Below, in pieces: positions 5,006 through 12,224 of a stretch of DNA of 12,224 nt. The DNA is taken from positions 1 through 12,224 of the forward strand of contig JAUNJL010000071.1 in the NCBI GenBank assembly GCA_030533315.1, given 5' to 3'. Origin of the DNA: Eubacteriales bacterium. GTDB taxonomy: Bacteria; Bacillota_A; Clostridia; Lachnospirales; Lachnospiraceae. The notes under the pieces were generated by a model that worked only from the letters and a program-made list of their open reading frames with translations, made no database searches and had not been told where the DNA came from. The position numbers and the translations under genes were made by a program. The stretch's first letter is position 1; every line of letters starts with the position of its first letter.

Positions 5006-6076
5006 CTATGCCTCTCCTTTCTGGATCTTCTGCTTCTTCATCCTGCGGACCTCCAGCTTGTGACGCACAAAGAAGGACATCAGGACAAAGAGCATGACGA
5101 ATCCGAGAATCAGGTCTATGACACTGGCCGGTGCATTGGTGTTTCTCCCCAGGGCCGTGCCTCCCACCTGGAGGGTCCCGAAAAGGAGAGCCGCAAAAAT
5201 CACACCGATGGGATTGGCATTTGCCAAGATGGCGATCCCGATCCCGTAGGATCCAATGTCCGATTCAAACCCGGTCAAAAGCATGTGCTGCATACCATTG
5301 ATCTCGGTGAAGCCTGCAAGACCGGCGACTGCTCCGCTGATAAAGAAAGCAATCATGCACATACTCTTGGGCTGGATACCGGACATGGCCGCCGCATCCT
5401 GATTCAGCCCGGTCACTCGAATACGATATCCCAGCGCCGTATGGTACAGCAAAAACCAGATAAAAATGGCTGCCGCCGCTGCAATGACGATTCCCAGAGA
5501 AACAGAGGTCCCCGGCAGGATCTTAGGCAGCCACACAGAGGAATCAATATATTCGGTTTTCAGATATTCATGCTTCGGCTCCTGGAGAACGGTCCGCAGA
5601 AGAAGCTGGAGCACGTACTGAATCACATAGGTAGACATCATACTCACCAGAAATTCGTTGGCATTAAACTTTGCCTTCAAAAAACCGATGAGAAGACCGG
5701 TAAGGCCGCCTCCAAGAATGCTCCCCAAGAAAGCCAGGACAAGCACCAAAGGCCCGGGCAGGACTCCCTGAAGCCCTAAGCTGATGGAAGTGGCGCAGAT
5801 ACAGCCCACGTAAAACTGTCCCTGTGCCCCGATGTTGTACAGGTTTGCCTTATAGGTAAAGGCAAAGGCCAGACTGGTGAGGATCAGGGGCGTGGTCTTT
5901 ACCAGGATATTCCCCATGGTAAAGGTGTCCGAAAAGGTCTCCCGAAGCATGATCACAAGAGATTCCCCGGGATCCACTCCCAAAAGGGGAAGGAGGGAAA
6001 AACTGACCCCCAGGCCCAAAAGGATGGCCAGGAAGGTCCAAAACAAAAAATATCCGATCTTACCTTTCTGTTTCAT
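5006..6076 (-). CDS. ABC transporter permease 1 (nucleoside-type, NupP/YufP-like)
   Basis: A 356-residue membrane protein with an N-terminal membrane segment (about residues 8-30), the family motif YNIGAQGQ and NEFLVSMMSTYV, and the ATPase-contact loop RIRVTGLNQDAAAMSGI. These identify it as the larger permease of a BMP-type nucleoside importer. Its ATG overlaps the ATPase stop as ATGA (4 nt), with AAGGAGG 7 nt upstream inside the ATPase gene, implying coupled translation. Substrate is inferred from family only; guanosine or other purine nucleosides are the best known for relatives. Confidence 0.9.
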   Translation of the reverse strand: MKQKGKIGYFLFWTFLAILLGLGVSFSLLPLLGVDPGESLVIMLRETFSDTFTMGNILVKTTPLILTSLAFAFTYKANLYNIGAQGQFYVGCICATSISLGLQGVLPGPLVLVLAFLGSILGGGLTGLLIGFLKAKFNANEFLVSMMSTYVIQYVLQLLLRTVLQEPKHEYLKTEYIDSSVWLPKILPGTSVSLGIVIAAAAAIFIWFLLYHTALGYRIRVTGLNQDAAAMSGIQPKSMCMIAFFISGAVAGLAGFTEINGMQHMLLTGFESDIGSYGIGIAILANANPIGVIFAALLFGTLQVGGTALGRNTNAPASVIDLILGFVMLFVLMSFFVRHKLEVRRMKKQKIQKGEA

Positions 6077-7599
6077 TCCTCTTCCTCCTTATCTGGACGG
6101 TAGCCTGCCATCAAAAGACCAATCTTCTCTGTGGTAAGCTGTCCATTGTTGTAGATACCCATAATCCTTCCCTTGTACATAACGGCAATCCGGTCTGAAA
6201 GGGCAAAAATCTCTGAAAGCTCCGTGGAAACCAGAAGCACGGATTTTCCCGCCTCCTTTTCCGCCAGGATGGTCTTATGTACGTAATTGATGGCCCCAAG
6301 GTCCAGGCCTCTGGTGGGCTGGTCAAAGATGATCACCTTTTTTCCCATATCCACCTCTCTCGCCACCACCACCTTCTGCTGGTTTCCCCCGGAAAGGCTG
6401 CCGGCCGTCACCCCGTGATCCGGAGCCTTGACTGCATACTGCTTGATCTGCTCCTCGGTATATCGGTGAAGCTTTTTCCACTGGATAACCCCTCTTTTTA
6501 CCCATTTGTCCAGATAGCTGGACTTCAGGAGCATGTTCTCCGAAAGGGTCATATCCGCCACCATGCCATAACGGTAACGGTCCGAGGCAGTGTAGCCCAT
6601 GCCCATGGCGATCCGATCCTTCACGGTGGTTCCGGTGATGTCTTCCCCGTCCAGGCTGATCGTTCCAGAAGTGACCGCCCTGGCCCCATAAAGGGCTTCG
6701 CACAGCTCCTGCTGCCCATTGTCCGACACCCCGGCGATCCCCAGAACCTCGCCCTCGTGGATGGAAAAACTCACCTGATCCAGAAGGGGCGCCTGATCCT
6801 TAGGACGGATGGTCACGTTCTCCACCTGGAGACGCACTCTTCTCTTTGAAAAATCCTCTTCCTGAGGCGCTTTCAGATTTTCCAGCTCATGCCCGATCAT
6901 CATGTGCGCCAGATCTTTTTCATTGGTCTCTTCTTTCTTTACGGTCCCGCAAAGCTTACCGCCTCGCATGACCACAATGGTATCGGAAACCTGCATGACC
7001 TCCTTCATCTTGTGAGTGATAAACACTACAGAATTACCCTTTGCCACATAGCTTTTTACAAACTCCATCAGCGTGTCTGTCTCCTGAGGCGTCAGAACAG
7101 CTGTGGGCTCATCCATGATAAGGATCCTGGCGTTCAGGTACAGCGCCTTTAGGATTTCCACCTTCTGCTGCGTTCCCACGGACAGATCCCGGATATAGGC
7201 TCCCGCCGGAACATCAAAGCCATACTGCTTTGCCAGCTCCTGTATCTCCTGCTCCTTCGCCTTTTGGTCCAGTCTTCCGCGGCAGTTTCCCAAAATAATG
7301 TTTTCCGTCACCGTGTGGGCGGGCACCAGGGAGAAATGCTGCTGGATCATGGAAATCCCCAGATCCATGGCCTCCTTGGGAGAATTAATTTTCTGTTCCT
7401 TCCCGTCCACCAGGATCTGTCCGGATGTTGCATGGTAAAGGCCGTACAGGATCTTCATAATCGTGCTTTTTCCTGCACCATTCTCTCCCAGAAGGGCCAC
7501 CACCTCTCCTTTGTGAATGGTGATGGAAACGTCGTCATTTGCCAGAACCTTGGCAAATCGTTTTGTGATGTGTTTTAATTCGACCACGGCTTCGCTCAT
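6073..7599 (-). CDS. ABC transporter ATPase, double-domain (nucleoside-type, NupO/YufO-like)
   Basis: A 508-residue protein with two ABC domains in tandem. First domain: Walker A GENGAGKST (38-46), signature LSVGTQQ (139-145), Walker B ILIMDEP (159-165). Second domain: the degenerate Walker A GVSDNGQQE (290-298) usual for this family, signature LSGGNQQ (402-408), Walker B VIIFDQP (422-428). This fused, one-site-degenerate layout is typical of sugar and nucleoside importers. The ATG at 7599 begins MSEAVVELKHITKRF and follows AAAGGAAGG; a longer frame begins with a TTG at 7650 and is unlikely. It powers import through the two permeases encoded downstream. Confidence 0.92.
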   Translation of the reverse strand: MSEAVVELKHITKRFAKVLANDDVSITIHKGEVVALLGENGAGKSTIMKILYGLYHATSGQILVDGKEQKINSPKEAMDLGISMIQQHFSLVPAHTVTENIILGNCRGRLDQKAKEQEIQELAKQYGFDVPAGAYIRDLSVGTQQKVEILKALYLNARILIMDEPTAVLTPQETDTLMEFVKSYVAKGNSVVFITHKMKEVMQVSDTIVVMRGGKLCGTVKKEETNEKDLAHMMIGHELENLKAPQEEDFSKRRVRLQVENVTIRPKDQAPLLDQVSFSIHEGEVLGIAGVSDNGQQELCEALYGARAVTSGTISLDGEDITGTTVKDRIAMGMGYTASDRYRYGMVADMTLSENMLLKSSYLDKWVKRGVIQWKKLHRYTEEQIKQYAVKAPDHGVTAGSLSGGNQQKVVVAREVDMGKKVIIFDQPTRGLDLGAINYVHKTILAEKEAGKSVLLVSTELSEIFALSDRIAVMYKGRIMGIYNNGQLTTEKIGLLMAGYRPDKEEEE

Positions 7600-7680
7600 T
7601 CTCTTAGTGATCCTTCCTTTCTGCAGTCTGCCCTTTGTAAAGTGAGACAAACCTGCCGAGGGCCCCTGCTTCCCTCACGG

Positions 7681-7714
7681 AAAAAAATTGGCAGTGCTGT
7701 GACACACTGCCAAT
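7681..7714 (-). terminator. Intrinsic terminator/attenuator after the binding-protein gene
   Basis: A perfect 10-bp stem, ATTGGCAGTG (7687-7696) with CACTGCCAAT (7705-7714), around an eight-base loop. On the - strand it is followed directly by seven T residues (7687-7681). It sits between the binding-protein stop and the ATPase start. No clear promoter is seen for the ATPase, so it probably acts as a leaky terminator that keeps the binding protein in excess over the membrane parts. Confidence 0.85.
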
Positions 7715-7760
7715 CCCAAGCGCCCTTGCAGCCGTCTGTAGCCTTTACAGCTGCCTGCTT

Positions 7761-8750
7761 TTACTCTTCAGAAAAATACTGTGCAAAATCAACACTTCCG
7801 GCTGTGATGTCTTCTATCGCTTTCTCCACGGCTGCGACGCACTCCTCAGAGCAGGACTCTCCGTAAATGGGCTCAAACACGCCTTCTGCGACACCCACCT
7901 GCTGAGCTCCCACAAGCTCGCCCCTTGCGATGCCCTCGATGATCCACGGATATACGTTGACCCAGTTCATGTTAATGGAAGCAACCACGCTGTCGCTCTC
8001 CTCATTTTTATTGGCCGCAAACGCTACGAAATGAGCATCCTTTTCATCCGTGGACTGGATGGCGCCGGAGGTACCCTCATTGGAATAGCAGAACACGGTG
8101 TCCGCACCATTGTCGATCATCTGGTCTGCCATAGCCTTCGTGGCGGAAACGTCGGTCCAGGAATTGACGAAGGAACGCGCCGTGGAGAACTCAAGGCCTC
8201 TCTCCTCACACACTTCCTTTGCAGCTCCATCGTAGGTATCCATCAGCTTCACCATAGGTGCATTGGACTCGCCGCCCATCACCGCAAGGCTGCCGTTCTC
8301 TGTGGCGTAGCCTGCCACGATACCGGCAAGATAGGATCCCTCATACTCCTTGGGGAATACCGGAACCATGTTGTCTGTCTCACTCATCTGGCCATTGATC
8401 ACCGTGTAAACGGAGTCCGGATACTGGGGAGCGACTGCCGCACAAGCCTCGTCAAACTGGCTTCCTGCGGACATGATCAGGTCGTAGCCCTTCTCTCCAT
8501 ACTCTGTGAAGGTAGATTCGAACTCCTCCACCGGAACAGACTCCACAACCTCAATGGAAGTACCCAGCTGCTCGTTGCAGGCCTCTGCACCTGCATTGTT
8601 GCTGGCGTTCCAGCTCTGGTCATCGATGCTTCCCGGAAGGATCAGCACGATCTTCATGGAACCGTAATCCGGCTCCTCAGCGAAAACCGGCAAAGCCGTC
8701 AGGGTCATAGCGCCGCATAATGCAGCCGCAGCAAAAAGTGTTTTTTTCAT
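7761..8750 (-). CDS. BMP-family nucleoside-binding protein of the ABC importer
   Basis: A 329-residue extracellular substrate-binding protein of the basic membrane protein (BMP/PnrA) family, which captures purine nucleosides in characterised members. Signal peptide MKKTLFAAAALCGAMTLTALPVFA, with a likely signal peptidase I site after A24. The mature part shows KIVLILPGSIDDQSWN (fold opening), the YDLIMSAGSQF segment, VFPKEYEGSYLAGIVAG and the late VASINMNWVNVYPWIIEG, in family order. The ATG at 8750 has AGGAGG 7 nt upstream. Unlike most Gram-positive binding proteins I see no lipobox cysteine, so anchoring is unclear. It leads the transporter unit and is followed by a terminator. Confidence 0.92.
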   Translation of the reverse strand: MKKTLFAAAALCGAMTLTALPVFAEEPDYGSMKIVLILPGSIDDQSWNASNNAGAEACNEQLGTSIEVVESVPVEEFESTFTEYGEKGYDLIMSAGSQFDEACAAVAPQYPDSVYTVINGQMSETDNMVPVFPKEYEGSYLAGIVAGYATENGSLAVMGGESNAPMVKLMDTYDGAAKEVCEERGLEFSTARSFVNSWTDVSATKAMADQMIDNGADTVFCYSNEGTSGAIQSTDEKDAHFVAFAANKNEESDSVVASINMNWVNVYPWIIEGIARGELVGAQQVGVAEGVFEPIYGESCSEECVAAVEKAIEDITAGSVDFAQYFSEE

Positions 8751-8828
8751 TTTACTTCCTCCTGTCCTCATGTCAGAACCAGAATACTTTTCAAGGTGAA
8801 TCATCTGAACCTTCAAACAATTTCAACC

Positions 8829-8867
8829 AAAAAAAAGACGCAGGCCCCGCGGGCTGACATCTACGTC
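8829..8867 (-). terminator. Leader terminator before the binding-protein gene
   Basis: On the - strand GACGTAG (8867-8861) pairs with CTGCGTC (8843-8837; one G-U), enclosing an inner GCCC/GGGC stem. It is followed at once by eight T residues (8836-8829). It lies between the promoter at 8901-8929 and the gene start at 8750, so it can stop transcription before the gene is reached. Confidence 0.8.
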
Positions 8868-8895
8868 CTCGTAATCCGTCCTGCAGTTTTCTTAA
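8861..8895 (-). promoter_or_regulatory. Short leader element, candidate riboswitch/antiterminator
   Basis: About 27 nt lie between the expected transcript start and the terminator. They contain a direct repeat AGGACG (8882-8877 and 8869-8864). CTGC (8886-8883) can pair with GTAG (8864-8861), and GCAGG (8884-8880) with CCTGC (8844-8840); both use up one side of the terminator stem. This allows a switch between read-through and termination. The segment is too short for a purine riboswitch and I do not recognise its class. Confidence 0.4.
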
Positions 8896-8900
8896 CTGTG

Positions 8901-8929
8901 AGTATAGCACAGCATACTCCGAAATTCAA
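8901..8929 (-). promoter_or_regulatory. Sigma-A promoter of the nucleoside importer operon
   Basis: On the - strand TTGAAT (8929-8924), a 17-nt spacer and TATACT (8906-8901), with TGC before the -10 forming an extended -10. Transcription should start around 8894. Confidence 0.8.
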
Positions 8930-9032
8930 CACCATTCTATGAAAACTTGCTCTTCAAAACTGCGAATACCTACCCTCCACCCCATGAGCATTTTCCCTCT
9001 CCCAGGGTGTATCTGGATTTTCGGGTCTGTGG

Positions 9033-9115
9033 AGGCTTGCCCTCCGCAGGGCATTCCAGGAGCCTGGCCCGGCTGCCGCCTGCACATACTGCAGACGGCA
9101 GCTGCGGCTCGCGCC
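9033..9115. other. Structured intergenic block between dapB and the importer
   Basis: Two strong neighbouring hairpins. GCTGCCGCCTGCA (9072-9084) pairs with 9090-9102 over 13 bp (one pair is G-T read on the - strand, A-C on the +) around five bases. TGCCCT/AGGGCA (9038-9043, 9048-9053) is closed by an outer AGGCT/AGCCT stem (9033-9037, 9061-9065). No T-run follows, so a classical terminator is not supported. It may be a dapB 3' structure, an interspersed repeat or a small RNA. I see no gene in 8931-9135. Confidence 0.4.
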
Positions 9116-9135
9116 ATTGGAACGGTAAAGTCCCC

Positions 9136-9897
9136 TCAGCTGCCGGCGATCACGTCCTGCATGTCGTATCTGCCCGCCGGCTTCCCTGCCAGGAATTTTG
9201 CGGCTTCCACGGCCCCCTTCCCAAAAACGGTCTTGGAATAGGCGGTATGGCGAAACTCGATCACCTCGTCCGGACCGGCAAAGATCACCTCATGCTCTCC
9301 CACGATGGTGCCTCCCCGGACGGCGGAGATCCCGATCTCCCTGGCATCTCTTTTTTCCCGCCTCTGGCTGCGGTCATACACATAATGATACCGGTGATCC
9401 ATGGCCTCGTTCAGACTGTCCGCCAGAGCAAGGGCGGTACCGCTGGGAGCGTCCACCTTCAGCTTGTGATGCCGCTCCACGATCTCCATGTCAAAACCAG
9501 CGGTCCCAAGAACCTTGGCCGCATCCTGAATCAGCTTCAACAGCGTATTGATACCCAGGGACATATTGGCAGATTTCAGAACCGCCACCTTCCCGGAGGT
9601 CTCCTCCACCTTGGCAAGCTGCTGCTCACTCAGCCCCGTGGTACACAGGACAATGGGAAGTCCCCTCCCGGCACAATAGTCCAAAAGAGCATCCGTCGCC
9701 TTCGGGGATGAAAAATCGATGAGAACGTCCGCCTCCACCTGACAGGCAGACATATCCGTGAACACGGGATAGCCGTTCTTACCTTGATCGGAGATGTCGA
9801 TCCCTGCCACGATCTCCGCATCGGGATCCTGCTCCACCAGCTGAGAGATCACCTGTCCCATATGGCCGTTGCAGCCATGCATAATAAGCTTTACCAT
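9136..9897 (-). CDS. dapB: 4-hydroxy-tetrahydrodipicolinate reductase (DapB)
   Basis: NAD(P)H-dependent reduction of hydroxy-tetrahydrodipicolinate to tetrahydrodipicolinate in the lysine/diaminopimelate pathway, cytosolic. The 253 residues match the family length. Visible are the dinucleotide motif HGCNGHMG (7-14), CTTG (85-88), and the hallmark ERHHKLKVDAPSGTA (141-155) with H143 as likely acid/base, K147, and the substrate-binding SGT. The ATG at 9897 follows AAAGGAAG by 6 nt. It lies 48 nt after dapA on the same strand with no terminator between, so the two genes are very likely co-transcribed. Confidence 0.96.
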   Translation of the reverse strand: MVKLIMHGCNGHMGQVISQLVEQDPDAEIVAGIDISDQGKNGYPVFTDMSACQVEADVLIDFSSPKATDALLDYCAGRGLPIVLCTTGLSEQQLAKVEETSGKVAVLKSANMSLGINTLLKLIQDAAKVLGTAGFDMEIVERHHKLKVDAPSGTALALADSLNEAMDHRYHYVYDRSQRREKRDAREIGISAVRGGTIVGEHEVIFAGPDEVIEFRHTAYSKTVFGKGAVEAAKFLAGKPAGRYDMQDVIAGS

Positions 9898-9945
9898 CTG
9901 TATCTTCCTTTCGCGGCAGGGTCCCCTGCCAGTTTTCTTTATCTC

Positions 9946-10839
9946 CTACGCCAGCTTGATGCCAAAATCCACCATGGCCTTTTTCAGTCTCTCCACATTT
10001 TCCGGCTCCATCTCGCACAGAGGCATACGGGTAGGGCCAGCTCCCATCCCCATCAGATTCAGAGCCGTCTTCACTGGGATGGGATTCACCTCGCAGAACA
10101 GGGCATTGACAAGGGGAATGGCAGCCAGCTGGATCCTGGCAGCCCCTGCAATATCGCCCTCAAAAAATTTCATGACCATGTCGTGGGTCTCCCTCGGAGC
10201 CACGTTGGACAGCACGGAGATCACTCCCAAGCCGCCCAGGGAAAGCAGGGGAAGCACCTGTCCGTCCTCTCCAGAATACACCTCCAGGCACCCATCTGCC
10301 AGGGCCATCAAATTTGCCACCTGGGAGATGTCGCCGCTGGCTTCCTTGATCCCCACGATGTTCTTCACCGTCTTTGCCAGGGTCACCGCTGTGGCCGGCT
10401 GAATATTGCAGCCGGTACGGCTGGGCACATTGTACATGATGATCGGGGTGTCCGGCACGGCGTTGGCAATGGCCGTGTAGTGGCGGATCAATCCCTTCTG
10501 AGTCGCCTTGTTGTAGTAAGGTGTCACGACCAGCAGCGCATCGGCCCCGTAGGAGGCCGCTTCCTTTGACATCATCACCGCCGTCTCCGTGCAGTTGGAG
10601 CCGGTGCCGGCGATCACGGGAATGCGGCCCGCCACCTTGTCTATGGCATACTTGATCGTCTTTAAATGCTCTCCGTGAGTCATAGTGGAAGATTCACCGG
10701 TGGTGCCGCAGATAATGATCGCATCCGTGCCGTTTGCGATCTGGTATTCCAAAAGCTCTCCCAGTTTTTCATAATTCACCGATCCGTCTTCCCCCATGGG
10801 GGTTACGATCGCAACGCCAGCTCCTTTAAAAATAGCCAT
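9946..10839 (-). CDS. dapA: 4-hydroxy-tetrahydrodipicolinate synthase (DapA)
   Basis: Condenses pyruvate with aspartate semialdehyde, the entry step to lysine and cell-wall diaminopimelate; a cytosolic (beta/alpha)8 aldolase. Of 297 residues, GTTGES (45-50), PYYN (107-110), YNVPSRT (136-142) and IKEASGD (164-170) are all present. K165 should form the Schiff base, Y136 and T47 should serve the proton relay, and R141 should bind substrate. The ATG at 10839 follows GAGGAGG with 7-nt spacing. It starts the dapA-dapB unit, 143 nt downstream of the adenosyltransferase gene; that gap has no lysine riboswitch and no clear promoter. Confidence 0.97.
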   Translation of the reverse strand: MAIFKGAGVAIVTPMGEDGSVNYEKLGELLEYQIANGTDAIIICGTTGESSTMTHGEHLKTIKYAIDKVAGRIPVIAGTGSNCTETAVMMSKEAASYGADALLVVTPYYNKATQKGLIRHYTAIANAVPDTPIIMYNVPSRTGCNIQPATAVTLAKTVKNIVGIKEASGDISQVANLMALADGCLEVYSGEDGQVLPLLSLGGLGVISVLSNVAPRETHDMVMKFFEGDIAGAARIQLAAIPLVNALFCEVNPIPVKTALNLMGMGAGPTRMPLCEMEPENVERLKKAMVDFGIKLA

Positions 10840-10982
10840 TTCGTTTCCTCCTCTTTCTTCTGTAACTGCCCCCTTCTCCGCACAGCCGGATCACCGCAGA
10901 GTCTCCCGACACATGCGCATCCTCCTGGGGACAATCCTTTATCCCTGTCCATACCGTATCCGGTCTCACCTCAGTCCAAAAG

Positions 10983-11474
10983 CTAGTATTCCGTAGTATT
11001 CAGGGTCGTTACGCTGTCCACATAACCCAAAAGCCCCTCCGACATCTGCCGCCCTGTCAGGACAATGTGCATGGACTCATCCTTCTGTTTCAGGATCTCC
11101 CCGATCATCTCCGGCGTGGCGATCCCCTTGTCCAGCAGTCCAAGGATCTCATCCAGCACCAGAAAGTCACATTCCTGCGTGGCCACCACCTTCCGGGCAA
11201 AATTCAGCCCGTTCAGGATATTTCGTTTTTCCTCATCCTGCTCCTTGGGACTGAGGTCGTTGTAGCAAGCCTCCATCCTCTCAAACCGGAAGATCTTGAT
11301 GTCCATCTGGTTCAACTCCTCCAGAAAATCCAGGTCCCGACGTTCATTTCCTTTCAGAAACTGAATGATGATGACGCTTTTTCCCTGGGCAGACGCCCGC
11401 AGGCTTTGTCCCATTGCCAGGGTTGTCTTGCCCCGGCCATTTCCACAATAAACTTCCGTCTGTTCTCTTTCCAT
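10983..11474 (-). CDS. Corrinoid adenosyltransferase (CobO/BtuR family)
   Basis: A 163-residue cytosolic P-loop protein that would transfer adenosyl from ATP to reduced corrinoid, making coenzyme B12. It shows VYCGNGRGKTT (8-18) as P-loop near the N-terminus, VIIIQFLKG (34-42), the FERM segment, FLVLDEI (104-110) as Walker B-like strand, and a C-terminal VLTGRQMSEGLL, in family order. The protein is shorter than many CobO proteins. The ATG at 11474 follows AAGAGGA. No cobalamin genes adjoin it and no cobalamin riboswitch is seen in its short leader, so it may serve salvage. A paralogue with another role is possible. Confidence 0.85.
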   Translation of the reverse strand: MEREQTEVYCGNGRGKTTLAMGQSLRASAQGKSVIIIQFLKGNERRDLDFLEELNQMDIKIFRFERMEACYNDLSPKEQDEEKRNILNGLNFARKVVATQECDFLVLDEILGLLDKGIATPEMIGEILKQKDESMHIVLTGRQMSEGLLGYVDSVTTLNTTEY

Positions 11475-11506
11475 AACAATTCCTCTTACTGTTCATGAAA
11501 GTGCGC

Positions 11507-11523
11507 AATGTCCTTGTGACATT
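11507..11523 (-). other. Leader hairpin before the adenosyltransferase gene
   Basis: AATGTC (11507-11512) pairs with GACATT (11518-11523) around five bases, in the roughly 75-nt leader between promoter and start codon. No T-run follows; role unknown. Confidence 0.3.
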
Positions 11524-11557
11524 TCCACGTCTTCACAGCTGCTCCATTGTAATGCCT

Positions 11558-11586
11558 ATATTACCGCAGATTGGAAAGAAATGCAA
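11558..11586 (-). promoter_or_regulatory. Sigma-A promoter of the adenosyltransferase gene
   Basis: On the - strand TTGCAT (11586-11581), a 17-nt spacer and TAATAT (11563-11558). The transcript should start near 11551. It may also supply dapA-dapB by read-through, since no terminator was seen between. Confidence 0.75.
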
Positions 11587-11615
11587 GTCCTGTTGTCCTG
11601 CCGGGATCCCGCCTC

Positions 11616-12224
11616 CTAATCCATGTATTCCAGCTTGCTTACCGATACCTCGTAGGCGGTCCGCTTTTCCGTCTCGTTTTCATTGATGCGCTTCATATAT
11701 TCTCTGCTCTGGATGCGTCCCCAAATGAGTACATGACCTCCCACCTCGAAGGCTGAGGCATATCTGGCGTTGCGTCCCCAGCAGATGCACGGTATGTAGT
11801 CAGATTTTCCATAGGGCCTGTTCACCGCCAAAAGAAGGTCGGAGATCTCCCGTCCCAGAGGCGTTTTCCGATAGACCGGCGGCTTGCAGATGTAACCGTC
11901 CAAAAAGATCTGGTTCACCGGAACGCTCTCATCTTCCTCCTCCACAAACCTCAGCTCCCTGGCAAATACGGACAGGACCAGGCGGTTACGTTTTTCCTCA
12001 TGGCGGTTGTAGGAGCGAAATTGCCCGTGAATCTCAATGTATTCTCCCACATAATCCTGGGTGACATCCAGCAGCCGTTCAGAAACCATCACCGGGATCC
12101 GATCCTCCGACTCACTTAAGCGCTTCACCAAAAGTTCCATGGTGTAAAAGCCCTCTCCGTAAACCTGATGACTGAAGGTAAAGCCGGTAACGATCTTCCC
12201 CATGATCGATACCTGATTGTTTTC
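11616..12224 (-). CDS. SSB-like protein with two tandem OB folds (5' end probably outside window)
   Basis: A single-stranded-DNA-binding-like protein. Counting from the ATG at 12203, the first OB-like half spans about 1-87 (GQFRSYNRHEEKRNRLVLSVF) and the second about 97-195 (NQIFLDGYICKPPVYRKTPLG, ISDLLLAVNRPYG, YIPCICWGRNA, GRIQSREY), the latter closest to SSB. The acidic DDDIPF-like C-terminal tip of housekeeping SSB is absent; the protein ends KLEYMD. The frame stays open upstream of 12203 to the window edge (ENNQVSI), which fits the usual OB N-terminus, and there is no good ribosome site before 12203. The true start is therefore probably beyond the window. Expected role: an accessory ssDNA binder in replication or repair; partners unknown. 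Confidence 0.75.
   Translation of the reverse strand, partial: ENNQVSIMGKIVTGFTFSHQVYGEGFYTMELLVKRLSESEDRIPVMVSERLLDVTQDYVGEYIEIHGQFRSYNRHEEKRNRLVLSVFARELRFVEEEDESVPVNQIFLDGYICKPPVYRKTPLGREISDLLLAVNRPYGKSDYIPCICWGRNARYASAFEVGGHVLIWGRIQSREYMKRINENETEKRTAYEVSVSKLEYMD

Noticed and set aside
4874..5779. 301-aa open frame on the + strand
   Set aside because: Antisense to two clear permease genes; composition rich in His/Gln/Lys with no family features.
7600..7650. Longer ATPase start
   Set aside because: TTG start before the ribosome site; the ATG at 7599 fits the family start.
8821..8930. Purine riboswitch before the nucleoside importer
   Set aside because: Only about 27 nt precede the terminator; the three-way-junction aptamer and its conserved loops are absent.
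8947..9711. 254-aa open frame on the + strand
   Set aside because: Mostly antisense to dapB, with no recognisable domain.
10840..10982. Lysine riboswitch before dapA
   Set aside because: The gap is 143 nt, shorter than the aptamer plus expression platform, with no matching conserved core and no terminator.
11475..11557. Cobalamin riboswitch before the adenosyltransferase
   Set aside because: The leader is about 75 nt, far shorter than the class, and no B12-box-like sequence is seen.

Overview
The window looks like chromosomal DNA of a gut-type Clostridia bacterium, most likely Lachnospiraceae. That rests on gene content and family flavour (BMP/Nup nucleoside ABC cassette, tandem-OB SSB-like protein, eukaryotic-type HisA, Rpn nuclease with a repetitive tail), strong AAGGAGG-type ribosome binding sites and sigma-A promoters. 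It is inferred from protein reading; no database search was possible.

Layout. (1) 1-1700, + strand: an accessory island with a PD-(D/E)XK nuclease of the Rpn (recombination-promoting nuclease / transposase_31-like) family. A tandem 3' duplication downstream re-encodes only its C-terminal domain. Both copies keep the same internal Shine-Dalgarno and GTG start, so the locus reads as a toxin gene with a nested short product plus a second, free-standing short copy. A 15-bp perfect inverted repeat brackets the module. (2) 1758-2275, - strand: a small unrecognised protein overlapping, by 4 nt, a short MGMT-family alkyltransferase. (3) 2297-2579: no firm gene; a + strand coding-like fragment. (4) 2580-3515, - strand: HisA of the eukaryotic (yeast HIS6) type with its own promoter and about 120 nt of leader. 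(5) 3525-3983, - strand: a very acidic low-complexity lipoprotein. (6) 4084-8930, - strand: a nucleoside-type ABC importer in the order promoter, leader terminator, binding protein, terminator/attenuator, ATPase, permease, permease. (7) 8931-9135: intergenic DNA with strong hairpins. (8) 9136-10839, - strand: dapA and dapB, two consecutive steps of lysine/diaminopimelate synthesis. (9) 10983-11586, - strand: a corrinoid adenosyltransferase with a clear promoter. (10) 11616-12224, - strand: an SSB-like tandem OB-fold protein, probably cut by the window edge.

The metabolic part is ordinary housekeeping: purine nucleoside uptake, lysine/cell-wall precursor synthesis, a histidine step and B12 cofactor adenosylation. 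The most interesting part is the Rpn locus. Rpn proteins have been described as antiphage toxin-antitoxin systems in which the C-terminal part (RpnS) is translated separately from inside the gene and inhibits the full-length nuclease. This window shows the sequence signs of that arrangement plus an extra downstream RpnS-like gene whose four-residue repeat has been reduced from seven units to one. The second most interesting feature is the short leader with a terminator before the nucleoside-binding protein gene.
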